In this document: positions 52,289-61,135 of the stretch, in pieces | Layout of the letters: every line of letters starts with the position of its first letter | Position numbering within the stretch: position 1 is the first letter of the stretch | Assembly (NCBI GenBank): GCA_964574875.1 | Contig: CAZNOX010000001.1 | Location: forward strand, 62,001-126,000 | DNA: 64,000 bases | DNA from: DSCS01 sp035391585 | Lineage (GTDB): Bacteria > Macinerneyibacteriota > Macinerneyibacteria > Macinerneyibacteriales > DSCS01 | Reading direction: 5' to 3' | Program-made: the position numbers and the translations under genes | Notes under the pieces: model-generated | What the model saw: the letters and a program-made list of their open reading frames with translations, nothing else | Told to the model about the DNA's origin: nothing | Databases searched by the model: none

Positions 52289-54312
52289 GGAGTGATCCGC
52301 TTTCGCGCCCTTTCCAGATAGTCAGAGACGTTCTTATATCCGGGGATGAGGGATTCCGCCTGTTCCCAGGCTTCGATAGCTTCCCTGAAATGGCCTTCCG
52401 TATAGTAGCGGATCCCTTCCAGATAGAGGCTTTCGGCCTTGTCTGACTTGATATTCTCTTCCAGAAGCCCCAGGTCCACCGCCCTGGCCCTCGCCCAGGC
52501 ATCACCGGGACGGATAAAGAGGATCTCATTGATAGCGGCTTTCATGGCCGGGACATCCTGGTTCAGCTGATGAAGAAGATACTGATCCTTCAATTCCTGG
52601 ACTGTCTCGTTCTCCCGCCGTGAGATCAGGCGGAGCATCCGGGAGGCCTCCTTCTGATAATCGGCATAAGCCAGGGCCCTGTTGAAATACGAACGGGCAC
52701 GCCTGAAATTGTTTTTATCCAGATAATACCGCCCTGTATTCAGGAGAGAGCGGACAGTCCGGCGCTCTTTCTTTGCTTCCATGGAAAGGATCTCGGCTTT
52801 GTATTTTTCTGCCGTCTCTCCGGAGAGGAGTGTCTTTTCCTTCTCCAGGGCCCGGGAGGCCTCCTGATAAGCTCCCGAAGCGATGAGTTTGTCCAATGAT
52901 GAAAGCAACCGCTCCTGCTTCACCTGATAGAGGGGATAGAGCCGGATGTAGAGCTCCTCTCCCTGGGGATTATTCGGCCAGAGGCTCAGGCCCTTGACCA
53001 GATAATGGTAGGCTTCACCTGGAGATTCCTTTTTAAAAAGATCCTCAGCCAGGCGGCAGTAGACCGTCGAAGCTTTCAGCCTTTTTTTCCCGTTTTTATC
53101 CTCCCAGAGACGGAGAAGCTCGTTTTTTTGAGCCAGGGTACCGTCCCCCTTCAGAGGATCCCGGACACTTCCGGAGATCTCGGCTTCGATGTGTTGTGTG
53201 ATCAGGGCCTCTTCAAGATCCCCCTCCTCAGCCAATCGTTTTTTATCTTCCTGCAGAAGGGCGATGTACTTCTCTCTGATCGCCTGGAACCGGCTGACAT
53301 TCTCAGCGTTCTGTTCCCGTTCCATGGCTTTCTTGGAATAGTAGTAGGCAGGCTCCCACTCTTTGACCCCGGCAAAATAGAGAGCGATATTTTTCATGAC
53401 TTCCAGGGGAGCGCCCATGGTGTTCATCATGATCCCGTAGATCTCCAGCGCCGTCATGAGGTCATCGTCTTCTGTCAACCCCTTGGCCGCCTGCTGAAGG
53501 AGCTCTTCGATCCCCGGGTAATGGGGCTCATATTCAAGAAGACGCGTCAACGCATCCACAGCCCTTTCCCATTGTTTCTTCTGAATAAAATATCCCGACT
53601 CAAACGCGAGGATCTCAGAGGCTTCCCGGACACGGCTCTCCCTCTTTTCGATCAAAAAAAGGATGGGGGCGCGGGCTTGATCAAGAGAGGCTTCGCAGCT
53701 CTTCTCCTCGCCTCTGTAATATTCAAAATGGATCAGGCGGTTATAAGCGACGACCAATGCCGCGGCGGCTTTTCCTTTCAGAGACTCCTCACCCCGGGCA
53801 AAGGCTTTCTCATAATACGCCACCGCTTTTTCATCATGTCCCTGGTTGACAGCGATCTCCCCCAGATAGAAATGAAGGAGAGGGTCTTCAGAATGTCCCT
53901 CCAGGGCCTTTTCGAAAATATACCGGCTGGAGAGGTAGTCGCCCTTATCGTAGAGCCCCTTTCCCAGAGAATAAAGAAGGCCGTAAAAATCATCTGTATA
54001 GGGACCCTTTCTCATCTTGTCATAGGGAAGGAAATAGAACGAGGCGCTGTCATAATCCTGTCTGGCCAGATAGGCCCTGATGAGAAGCTCCAGGGTCCGC
54101 GCATCATCTTCATCTTTTTCGATCATCTCACGGGCCAGAGCGATGGTATCGAGGAAGTACCCCGAGGTATAATAGGCTTCCAGGAGATTCCTTTTCAGAG
54201 TGATATTGCCGGGCTCAAGAGAGAGCCCTTTTTTCAGCGTATCGATGTCTAAGGCTTTCAGAGAGAGGAGGCAGGTCAGGAGGAGAAAGAGGACAAGGGC
54301 CGGACGTCTCAT
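52285..54312 (-). CDS. Exported TPR repeat protein
   Basis: The 675-residue protein has a signal peptide (1-20, 'LVLFLLLTCLLSLKA') without an obvious lipobox spacing, though a Cys lies at position 14. It is built of tetratricopeptide-like helical pairs along its length, for example 'HFYLGEIAVNQGHDEKAVAYYEKAF', 'LNTGRYYLDKNNFRRARSYFNRALAYAD' and 'YLEGIRYYTEGHFREAIEAWEQAESLIPGY' at the C-terminus. It likely acts as a periplasmic scaffold or sensor. Its four-base overlaps with panD and with the cyclase couple it to the cyclase, for which it may be an input partner (inference). Confidence 0.88.
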   Translation of the reverse strand: MRRPALVLFLLLTCLLSLKALDIDTLKKGLSLEPGNITLKRNLLEAYYTSGYFLDTIALAREMIEKDEDDARTLELLIRAYLARQDYDSASFYFLPYDKMRKGPYTDDFYGLLYSLGKGLYDKGDYLSSRYIFEKALEGHSEDPLLHFYLGEIAVNQGHDEKAVAYYEKAFARGEESLKGKAAAALVVAYNRLIHFEYYRGEEKSCEASLDQARAPILFLIEKRESRVREASEILAFESGYFIQKKQWERAVDALTRLLEYEPHYPGIEELLQQAAKGLTEDDDLMTALEIYGIMMNTMGAPLEVMKNIALYFAGVKEWEPAYYYSKKAMEREQNAENVSRFQAIREKYIALLQEDKKRLAEEGDLEEALITQHIEAEISGSVRDPLKGDGTLAQKNELLRLWEDKNGKKRLKASTVYCRLAEDLFKKESPGEAYHYLVKGLSLWPNNPQGEELYIRLYPLYQVKQERLLSSLDKLIASGAYQEASRALEKEKTLLSGETAEKYKAEILSMEAKKERRTVRSLLNTGRYYLDKNNFRRARSYFNRALAYADYQKEASRMLRLISRRENETVQELKDQYLLHQLNQDVPAMKAAINEILFIRPGDAWARARAVDLGLLEENIKSDKAESLYLEGIRYYTEGHFREAIEAWEQAESLIPGYKNVSDYLERARKRITP

Positions 54313-54665
54313 AACGTACGGATCACGCCATTGTTCTCCCCTAAAACGATAACTTTCGGTGTGTACGATCGGGCTTCTTCAGGGGTCATCAGAGCATAGG
54401 AGATGATCACGACTTCATCGCCCACCATCCCTTTCCGGGCCGCCGGGCCGTTGAGCCCGATCTGCCGTTTTCCACGCTCGCCGACGATGACATAGGTCTC
54501 CAGACGTTCTCCGTTGCTCTTGTTCACCACCTGGACCTTTTCGCCGGGCAGGAGCCCGGCCATATCCATCAGTTCTTCGTCTATGGTAATGCTCCCCTCA
54601 TAATCGAGATGAGCATAGGTGATCTGCGCCTTGTGGAGTTTGCACTTCATGATCTGTATGAGCAT
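54309..54665 (-). CDS. panD: Aspartate 1-decarboxylase precursor
   Basis: The 118-residue pyruvoyl enzyme makes beta-alanine for pantothenate and coenzyme A. The self-cleavage site is in 'LDYEGSITID' (between Gly and Ser near residue 24). 'KSNGERLETYVI' and 'LNGPAARKGMVGDEVVIISY' are conserved active-site stretches. ATG 54665 follows GGGGG; the track to an earlier in-frame start adds five residues. No panB or panC is in the window. Confidence 0.96.
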   Translation of the reverse strand: MLIQIMKCKLHKAQITYAHLDYEGSITIDEELMDMAGLLPGEKVQVVNKSNGERLETYVIVGERGKRQIGLNGPAARKGMVGDEVVIISYALMTPEEARSYTPKVIVLGENNGVIRTL

Positions 54666-54683
54666 AGTTCCCCCTTTCACACA

Positions 54684-54712
54684 ACTATAATGAAACTTGC
54701 CCCGATTTTCAA
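54684..54712 (-). promoter_or_regulatory. Promoter of the panD-TPR-cyclase-yraN-kinase unit
   Basis: On the minus strand TTGAAA (54712-54707), a 17-base spacer and TATAGT (54689-54684), about 20 bases before panD. Confidence 0.7.
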
Positions 54713-54727
54713 GTGCTATTTATCTCC

Positions 54728-54755
54728 TTGCAAGCATGGGGAAGCCTGCTATTCT
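54728..54755 (+). promoter_or_regulatory. Promoter of the DUF3108-like gene (leaderless candidate)
   Basis: TTGCAA at 54728-54733, a 16-base spacer and TATTCT at 54750-54755. The ATG is at 54763, seven bases later. Confidence 0.5.
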
Positions 54756-54762
54756 CAAGAGG

Positions 54763-55461
54763 ATGAAAAAGATCATTCTTTCCCTGCTCCTCATCCATCT
54801 TGTCTCCCCTGTTCTCTTTTCGGCTGAAATATGCGAGTATAAGGTCACCGCTTACGGCATCTCCTTTGCCCGGGCGACGATCGTCACAAGAGAACAGAAC
54901 GGCCGCCTTGACCACTATGTCCATGTGAAGAACACTTTTCCCGCTTCTCTCATCCGCTCAGTGGACAACCGCTATCTGACCCAGATCGATATCAAGACAG
55001 GGTCCCCTTTGAAACAGGAAAAATACCTGGGAGGACTGAACGGGGAGTATCACATCAACATCTTTACACCGGGAGAGGACGGGTTCTTCGGTGACGGTAA
55101 ACATTATCAGGCCCCTGACACACCTCTTCACACGCTCTTTTCTCTCTTCGAACTGATCCGCCGGACGCGCCCTGTCAAACCAGCTCGATTTTCCGCAGTC
55201 TCCTGCAACACCCTATGGACCGTGACCGTGATGCCTCTCTCTTCTGCCTCCTACCGCCTGACTTTTGCATCGGATGCTCCCATCAATGAGTTAAAAACAC
55301 GCTATGACGACATCTTTTTAAAAGAGGTCTTCTGGAACTCCGGAGAAGTGGACCTTTTCTTCAATCCCCATGGCCCATTGGACAAGGCCGTTCTCAACTC
55401 CTTTTCACCTCCGGTGACACTCTCACTTACCGGGTGGAGCATGTCTCTCAATAAACCTTGA
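54763..55461 (+). CDS. DUF3108-like exported protein
   Basis: The 232-residue protein has a signal peptide (1-20, 'IILSLLLIHLVSPVLFSA') followed by beta-rich sequence 'CEYKVTAYGISFARATIVT', which resembles the DUF3108 family of periplasmic proteins by eye. Function is unknown. I choose ATG 54763 because it starts the signal peptide; an in-frame start at 54697 would precede the promoter. AGAGG directly abuts the ATG, too close to serve as a normal ribosome site. Its stop codon lies inside the proS promoter. Confidence 0.72.
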   Translation: MKKIILSLLLIHLVSPVLFSAEICEYKVTAYGISFARATIVTREQNGRLDHYVHVKNTFPASLIRSVDNRYLTQIDIKTGSPLKQEKYLGGLNGEYHINIFTPGEDGFFGDGKHYQAPDTPLHTLFSLFELIRRTRPVKPARFSAVSCNTLWTVTVMPLSSASYRLTFASDAPINELKTRYDDIFLKEVFWNSGEVDLFFNPHGPLDKAVLNSFSPPVTLSLTGWSMSLNKP

Positions 55462-55485
55462 CAGAAGGGGCATTTCCAGTATATT
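55458..55485 (+). promoter_or_regulatory. Promoter of proS
   Basis: Consensus TTGACA at 55458-55463, a 16-base spacer and TATATT at 55480-55485. The -35 box overlaps the stop codon of the preceding gene. Confidence 0.75.
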
Positions 55486-55509
55486 TAGCAAAAATGAAGG
55501 AGTGATGGT

Positions 55510-57237
55510 ATGAGAATGAGTCATTTTGTGGGAAAACAGCTGAAAGAGGATCCCAAAGACGCCCAGATGGTGAGTCACAAGTTTTTAATCCGCGGGGGCT
55601 ATATCCGCCAGCTCTCCACGGGCATCTACTCATTCCTGCCATTGGGATTCCGTGTAAAGATGAAGATCGAGGAGATCATCCGCGAGGAGATGAATGCCGT
55701 GGGCGGCCAGGAAGTGGTCATGCCTGTGGTCCATCCCGCCGATATCTGGAAAGAGACGGGACGCTTTGATGCCATCGACGAATCCCTCCTCCGCTTCAAG
55801 GACCGCTCAGACAAGGACCATGTCCTGGCCATGACTCATGAAGAGGCCGCGGTGCACCTGGTCCGTAATGATGTGAGCTCCTACAAGCAGCTTCCCTTTA
55901 TGATCTATCAGATCCAGACCAAGTTCCGGGATGAAGCCCGGAGCCGGGGCGGGCTCATCCGCGTTCGGGAGTTTACGATGAAAGACGCCTACTCCTTCCA
56001 CGCTGATACACATTGTCTTGAAAAATACTATGCTGTGATGCATGAAGCCTATATGCGGATCTTCAGACGCAGCGGGCTGAAAGACTTTATCTCTGTCCAG
56101 TCTGATTCGGGCATCATGGGAGGAGGGATCTCCCATGAGTTCATGTCCGTCAACCCCGCCGGGGAGGACACCCTCTTTCTCTGTGAATGCGGATATAATG
56201 CCAACCGCGAGATCGCTGACGGGCGCCTGCCCGGAAAAGTGTCACACTCGGATCTTCCCCTGGAAGAGGTCTCCACGCCGGGGAAAAAGACCATCCAGGA
56301 TGTCTGCGATCTTCTGAAGATCACGCCTGACCAAACAGCCAAGTGTGTCTTCTACACTTCGGAAAATGGGCTCATCCTTGTGGTGATCCGGGGCGACCGG
56401 GAAGTGAACGAAACACGCCTGAAAGCCCATCTCCAAATAGAAAAACTGATCTACGCCGACGATGAAACCATCCGCGGGTGCGGCGCTGTCCCGGGCTATG
56501 CCTCCCCCCTGGGGCTGGATAATGACAAGCTTACGATCGTCCTGGATGCTTCCGTGGCGGAAGGCTCTTATGTCTGCGGCGCCAATAAAGAGAACACCCA
56601 TATGAGACACTTCACCCCGTCGCGGGATATGGAAAATATTCCTCATACAACAGCTTCTGTCTACACCACCATGGAAGGAGACCTCTGCCCCGAATGCTCA
56701 AAACCCCTCTCCATGGCCCGGGGTATCGAGATCGGAAACATTTTCCAGCTGGGGACAAAATACTCCGCGCCCATGAAGGCTCTTTTCCTGGATGACAAGG
56801 GTGAATCCAGAGAGATGATCATGGCCTCCTACGGCATCGGCGTGGGACGGCTCATGGCCACGGTCATCGAAGACAATCACGACGATTACGGCCCCATCTG
56901 GCCGGCGGCGGTGGCTCCTTTTCACGTTCATCTCAATGCGCTGAATTTGAAAGAAGAGACGGTGCGCAAAACGGCCGAAGCCCTCTATGACGCTTTTGTC
57001 CAAGACGGGATCGATGTTCTCTACGACGACAGGGATGAGCGTCCGGGAAGCCAGTTCAGCGATGCCGACCTCATCGGAGCTCCTCTGCGTGTCATCGTCT
57101 CCACGCGTAACCTGGACAAGGGAGAGGTGGAGATCAAACGGCGCGGGGAGAAGTCAAGTGTGACTGTTCCTGTGGACAAGGCTCTCTCCACAATCAAAGA
57201 GCGCCTGGCCGAACTTTTATCGTCAACGGAGATTTGA
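55510..57237 (+). CDS. proS: Prolyl-tRNA synthetase, bacterial type with editing domain
   Basis: The 575-residue class II synthetase has 'RQLSTGIYSFLPLGFRV' and motif 2 with 'TKFRDEARSRGGLIRVREFTMKDAYSF'. A YbaK-like editing insertion spans about 225-385 ('DQTAKCVFYTSENGLILVVIRGDREVNE', 'GYASPLGLDNDKL'). Motif 3 is 'ASYGIGVGRLMATVIEDNHDDYGPIWP', with a C-terminal anticodon domain. AGGAG lies eight bases before the ATG. Its end overlaps the convergent SDR gene by 15 bases. Confidence 0.96.
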   Translation: MRMSHFVGKQLKEDPKDAQMVSHKFLIRGGYIRQLSTGIYSFLPLGFRVKMKIEEIIREEMNAVGGQEVVMPVVHPADIWKETGRFDAIDESLLRFKDRSDKDHVLAMTHEEAAVHLVRNDVSSYKQLPFMIYQIQTKFRDEARSRGGLIRVREFTMKDAYSFHADTHCLEKYYAVMHEAYMRIFRRSGLKDFISVQSDSGIMGGGISHEFMSVNPAGEDTLFLCECGYNANREIADGRLPGKVSHSDLPLEEVSTPGKKTIQDVCDLLKITPDQTAKCVFYTSENGLILVVIRGDREVNETRLKAHLQIEKLIYADDETIRGCGAVPGYASPLGLDNDKLTIVLDASVAEGSYVCGANKENTHMRHFTPSRDMENIPHTTASVYTTMEGDLCPECSKPLSMARGIEIGNIFQLGTKYSAPMKALFLDDKGESREMIMASYGIGVGRLMATVIEDNHDDYGPIWPAAVAPFHVHLNALNLKEETVRKTAEALYDAFVQDGIDVLYDDRDERPGSQFSDADLIGAPLRVIVSTRNLDKGEVEIKRRGEKSSVTVPVDKALSTIKERLAELLSSTEI

Positions 57238-58005
57238 GCGTCCGATCAGTCTTACGATCCATCCCCGAGGGAGGGTATGGGCGGCTGCGGCCATGATTTT
57301 ATTGCTCATCCCGGGAATGATGACGGTTTTTCCTTTCAATGCTTTTTTTAACGCGTAACGGGCTGTTTTTTCCGGTGACATGACGAGAAAATCAGCCCGT
57401 TTCCCCTTCTCCCCCCGTTGACTCAGCATGTCCGTATCCAGGGGCCCCGGGCAAAGCAATGAGACCTTCACCGGACTCTTTGCATTCTCAAAAGAAACAG
57501 CCAGTGTGAGATTCATGACAAAGCTTTTGGAGGCATAATAGAGCGCAGCTCCCGGGCCCGGAGTGAAGGCTGCCGTGGAGGCCACATTGATGAGATGCCC
57601 CCGAGGCATGATCTCCAGGGCCAGCCGGGTCATCGCGGTGAGTGAAAGGACATTGAGACGGACGATTTCGGACTCCTCTTCCGGGGTCGTGCAGGTGAAC
57701 CGCTCAAAATGCGCTCGACCGGCATTGTTGATCCAGACTTGAGGAGTGATCTTTTTCTCGTTCAGGATCTTCGACAACCGGGAGGCCGATTCTTCCTGTG
57801 AAAGGTCCAGGGGAAGGATCTCCACACGCCGATCTCCCTCTGATCGTAAAGAGTCTGCAGCCCGGCGGAGCCTCTCCGCTGTTTTGGAGATGAGGAACAG
57901 GTGATATCCCTTTCGAACGCACTCCCGGGCAAAGGCATAACCCAGCCCCCGGGATCCTCCTGTGATCAAAGCCCATTTTTGGTTTACGGCTGACAACTCC
58001 GGCAT
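57223..58005 (-). CDS. Short-chain dehydrogenase/reductase (DltE-like)
   Basis: The 260-residue oxidoreductase has NADP-binding 'TGGSRGLGYAFAREC', 'WINNAGRAHFE', the catalytic Ser in 'NVASTAAFTPGPGAA' and Tyr-x3-Lys in 'LYYASKSFVMN'. 'CPGPLDTDML' follows. It belongs to the classical SDR group of DltE/YqjQ type; the substrate is unknown. The N-terminus overlaps the nuclease gene by 22 bases. A shorter start is possible after residue 8. Confidence 0.85.
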   Translation of the reverse strand: MPELSAVNQKWALITGGSRGLGYAFARECVRKGYHLFLISKTAERLRRAADSLRSEGDRRVEILPLDLSQEESASRLSKILNEKKITPQVWINNAGRAHFERFTCTTPEEESEIVRLNVLSLTAMTRLALEIMPRGHLINVASTAAFTPGPGAALYYASKSFVMNLTLAVSFENAKSPVKVSLLCPGPLDTDMLSQRGEKGKRADFLVMSPEKTARYALKKALKGKTVIIPGMSNKIMAAAAHTLPRGWIVRLIGRSNLR

Positions 58006-58619
58006 GGCGATAATCCCTCCAGGTAGGCCTCTTCCTTGGAAAAGAAGAAGCGGATATTCTCATTTCTGATAAACCGGGCCCAGCGGCATCGGGGCCGGTG
58101 AAAGACATGGGACTTGTCCGAGGAGATATAGTAATGTTCTGTCTCCACAAGCCTGAGTTTCCAGAACCCCCGGCGAAGGAGAAGAGCTTCGCGCTGGGCT
58201 AAAAGCAGGGTCTCTTCATACTTTTCTTGTTTGTTAACGATGTAAACATGCCCCAGCCCTTCACGTAAGATCTCTTCATTGAGAAAATGCTGTTCTTGTC
58301 GGTATTCATAATGGACATAGGCTAAGAGGCGTCCATAGTCGTCTTTGCTTTCCGGGCCATACTCCAAAAGCACTTTTTTGCCCAACACTCTTTTTCGGAC
58401 ATAGTCTTTCGCCCGCGCATAATATTCCTGCCCTTTTTCAGGGGTATCGATCCCGAGCAAACGGACGAAATGGCCTGTCTGGAGCTGGATCGTATCTCCG
58501 TCGGCCACGAAAATGACTTTTGCTTCTCCGGGGAGAGCCTCCCTGCCGTAAACGGCTTCGGTCATGGAGAGGGCCGGGAGGAAAAGAAGGATCAGAAGAC
58601 TACAGAGTCTTCTTGTCAT
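57984..58619 (-). CDS. Exported staphylococcal-nuclease-like protein with Ada-type zinc-binding tail
   Basis: The 211-residue protein has a signal peptide (1-25). Residues 32-155 are an SNase domain: 'VIFVADGDTIQL', 'VRLLGIDTPEKGQ' (catalytic Arg and metal Asp) and 'DDYGRLLAYV' (second Arg). Residues 160-211 resemble the metal-binding unit of Ada proteins: 'YISSDKSHVFHRPRCRWARFI' and a closing 'CRSCQP', with four possible ligands (Cys and His). Extracellular or periplasmic nucleic acid degradation is expected. The gene overlaps nth by 20 bases. Confidence 0.88.
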   Translation of the reverse strand: MTRRLCSLLILLFLPALSMTEAVYGREALPGEAKVIFVADGDTIQLQTGHFVRLLGIDTPEKGQEYYARAKDYVRKRVLGKKVLLEYGPESKDDYGRLLAYVHYEYRQEQHFLNEEILREGLGHVYIVNKQEKYEETLLLAQREALLLRRGFWKLRLVETEHYYISSDKSHVFHRPRCRWARFIRNENIRFFFSKEEAYLEGLSPCRSCQP

Positions 58620-59235
58620 AACAACACTCCTCTATTAAGAGACACTCCCTGCACCGGGGTTTCCGCGCTGTACAAAAGTAGCGGCCGAAAAGGACAAGCC
58701 CGATGCTCAGAAGAGTCCATGTCTTTCGGGGGAACCGGGCCATGAGGTCTTTTTCAACTTTTTCAGGCTGCTCGGAGCCGGTGAGTCCCAGGCGCAGCGA
58801 GACCCGTTTCACGTGGGTATCCACCACGATCCCGTCGGCTTTTTTAAACCAGGCACTGAGGATGACATTGGCTGTCTTTCGCCCCACTCCGGGGATCCGG
58901 GTCAACTCTTCCATGGATCCGGGGACCCGGCCTCCGTGGCGTTCAGCCAGGTAACGGGCTGCTCCGATGATATGGCGGGCTTTGTTTTTGTAAAACCCGG
59001 TGGAATAGATGAGGGTCTCCAGCTCGCCTGTGTCCATATCTGTGTAATCGGTGATGTCAGGATACTTTGAAAAGAGCGTCTGTGTGGTCATGTTCACCCG
59101 CTCATCCGTGCATTGGGCCGAAAGGATGACCGCCACAAGCAGCTGCCAGGCACTTTCATAGCGAAGCTCCACGGCAGGAGCCCCGAAGCGGCGCAGGATC
59201 TCTTCAATGACCTTCTCTTCTTTTGTTTTCTTCAT
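58600..59235 (-). CDS. nth: Endonuclease III
   Basis: The 211-residue base-excision repair glycosylase/AP lyase has helix-hairpin-helix 'LTRIPGVGRKTANVIL' with catalytic Lys, the catalytic Asp in 'IVVDTHVKRVSLRLG', and an iron-sulfur cluster loop with the usual Cys spacing C-x6-C-x2-C-x5-C near residues 187-204. The ATG is directly preceded by the T-run of the rpsA terminator and has no Shine-Dalgarno site, so either start choice or expression is unusual. Confidence 0.94.
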   Translation of the reverse strand: MKKTKEEKVIEEILRRFGAPAVELRYESAWQLLVAVILSAQCTDERVNMTTQTLFSKYPDITDYTDMDTGELETLIYSTGFYKNKARHIIGAARYLAERHGGRVPGSMEELTRIPGVGRKTANVILSAWFKKADGIVVDTHVKRVSLRLGLTGSEQPEKVEKDLMARFPRKTWTLLSIGLVLFGRYFCTARKPRCRECLLIEECCYDKKTL

Positions 59236-59237
59236 AA

Positions 59238-59271
59238 AATAAAAAAGGGGAAGGCCTTGTCAACCTTCCCC
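59238..59271 (-). terminator. Rho-independent terminator of the rpsA operon
   Basis: On the minus strand an eight-base stem (GGGGAAGG, 59271-59264, with CCTTCCCC, 59254-59247), nine-base loop, then TTTTTTATTT. It lies 32 bases after the rpsA stop and ends at the nth start codon. Confidence 0.88.
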
Positions 59272-59302
59272 TCATGCTTACAGGATCACAGGCAAAGACA
59301 TA

Positions 59303-61129
59303 TCAGTCTTCTTTATTCTCTTCGCCCCCGTCTTCTTCAGCTTCTTCAGGAGTCTCAACGGGAGTCTCGTCTTCGCTTTTTTTCTTCGCGGCCTTCTTTT
59401 TCGGGGCAGCTTTCGTCTTTTTTTCTGTTTCTCCGGCGATGTTATCCACCATCTCCTGTTCGATGACATCTTTCAGGCTGACTTTGTCATGATTGCCGGA
59501 TTCCCCTTTGATCTCGTCGAGGATCTGCTTTTCGGTATCCTGTTTCAGGGCTTTGATGCTGAAATCGATCTTTCTTTCATTCTTCTGGATCTTGATGATC
59601 TTCACCTCGATCTCATCACCCACATTGACCACGTCGTCCACCTTTTCCACATGCTTGGTGTCCAGCTGGGAAATGGCCAGGAATCCTTCGATCCCGTTTT
59701 CCATCTTGCAGATGGCGTTGTTTTTCGTGATCTTGGAAACAGTGACCGTGACCACGTCACCCACTTTATAATCACTCATCATCTCATCCCAGGGATTGGG
59801 AAGAGTCTGCTTGATACCCAGGGCTACTTTTCGCTCGTCTTCATTGATCTTGAGGATCATGACTTTGATCGTGTCACCAACGTTGAGGACATCCTGAGGC
59901 TTGTCGACTCTCTCCCAGGAGATATCGGAGACATGGAGGAGTCCTTCCACGCCGGGGACGATCTCGACGAAAGCACCGAAATCGGTGATATTCTTGATCT
60001 CGCCTTCCACGACATCACCTTCGCTGAAATCATCGCGGATCTTTTCCCAGGGATCGCCGTCCACCTGTTTGATACCCAGGGAGACTTTATGGTTCTCAAC
60101 GTCCATCTTCAGGATCATGACTTCGATCTTGTCCCCTTCATTGAGGATCTGTGCCGGAGTCTTGAGGTTTTTATCCCAGGACATCTCAGAGATATGGACA
60201 AGGCCTTCCACGCCGGGGACGATCTCGACGAAAGCGCCGTATTCCACGATGGAGACCACAGTTCCCTCGACGACATCGCCGTCTTTGAATTTCTCTTCGA
60301 GGATATCCCAGGGATTCTTTTCCAGCTCTTTGAGGCTCAGAGAGATCCGGTTGTTCTTTTCATCGTAGTCCAGGACTTTGACATTGACATCCTGCCCCAC
60401 AGCAAGCACATCGGTGGGATGGCTGATCTTTTTCCAGGTGATATCGTTCATATGGAGAAGGCCGTCGATTCCGCCCAGGTCGATGAAGGCACCGAAATTG
60501 GTGATGTTCTTCACACGCCCGGGAAGAATAGCGCCGGCATGGATCTTGTTGTCCATCTCCTCTTTCATCTTTTTGTAGCTCTCTTCAAGGATCACACGGC
60601 GGGAGACAACGATGTTCCTCCTCTTTTTGTTCATCTTGAGGATCTTGACATCGATCTTTTCTCCCACATAGGCATCCAGGTCTTTGACCAGTTTGACGTC
60701 GAGCTGAGATGCCGGCAGGAAGGCCGGGACACCGATATTGACGATAAAGCCGCCTTTGACGCGCTTCTTAATGGTGCCCGAAATGACCATATCTTTGTGG
60801 TATTTGTCTTCAAGAATACCCCAGGCTTCGATATAGTCAGCTTTGATTTTTGACAGTTTGACCAGGCCTTCCTGATCATCTGTCGATTCCAGAAGAACCC
60901 GGACGCTGTCCCCTTCTTTCAGTTCGTCTGAATTATGGAACTCATTCAGGGATACGATGCCTTCAGCCTTGTATCCGATATCCACCAGGACTTCATTTCC
61001 CATGATCTTCACGATCACGCCGTCCACGACGGATCCGGGCCTCAGGTCTTTGAAGGACGCTGCATAGAGCTCCTCCATGGTCATTTCGTCATGCTCAAGT
61101 TCTTCGTGTTTCTTGTTTTCTTCCAACAT
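59303..61129 (-). CDS. rpsA: 30S ribosomal protein S1
   Basis: The 608-residue protein has six S1 (OB-fold) domains at about 30-95, 112-178, 198-267, 283-355, 370-441 and 455-527. Domains 3 to 5 are the most typical ('NITNFGAFIDLGGIDGLLHMNDI', 'YGAFVEIVPGVEGLVHISEMSW', 'DFGAFVEIVPGVEGLLHVSDISW'). A C-terminal Lys/Ala-rich then Glu-rich tail follows (about 565-608). S1 binds mRNA on the 30S subunit. It follows ispH by six bases and ends in a strong terminator. Confidence 0.96.
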   Translation of the reverse strand: MLEENKKHEELEHDEMTMEELYAASFKDLRPGSVVDGVIVKIMGNEVLVDIGYKAEGIVSLNEFHNSDELKEGDSVRVLLESTDDQEGLVKLSKIKADYIEAWGILEDKYHKDMVISGTIKKRVKGGFIVNIGVPAFLPASQLDVKLVKDLDAYVGEKIDVKILKMNKKRRNIVVSRRVILEESYKKMKEEMDNKIHAGAILPGRVKNITNFGAFIDLGGIDGLLHMNDITWKKISHPTDVLAVGQDVNVKVLDYDEKNNRISLSLKELEKNPWDILEEKFKDGDVVEGTVVSIVEYGAFVEIVPGVEGLVHISEMSWDKNLKTPAQILNEGDKIEVMILKMDVENHKVSLGIKQVDGDPWEKIRDDFSEGDVVEGEIKNITDFGAFVEIVPGVEGLLHVSDISWERVDKPQDVLNVGDTIKVMILKINEDERKVALGIKQTLPNPWDEMMSDYKVGDVVTVTVSKITKNNAICKMENGIEGFLAISQLDTKHVEKVDDVVNVGDEIEVKIIKIQKNERKIDFSIKALKQDTEKQILDEIKGESGNHDKVSLKDVIEQEMVDNIAGETEKKTKAAPKKKAAKKKSEDETPVETPEEAEEDGGEENKED

Positions 61130-61135
61130 ATTGTT

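Noticed and set aside
59489..60853. A 454-codon open frame antisense to rpsA
   Set aside because: The internal repeats in its translation mirror the repeated S1 domains of rpsA on the other strand.
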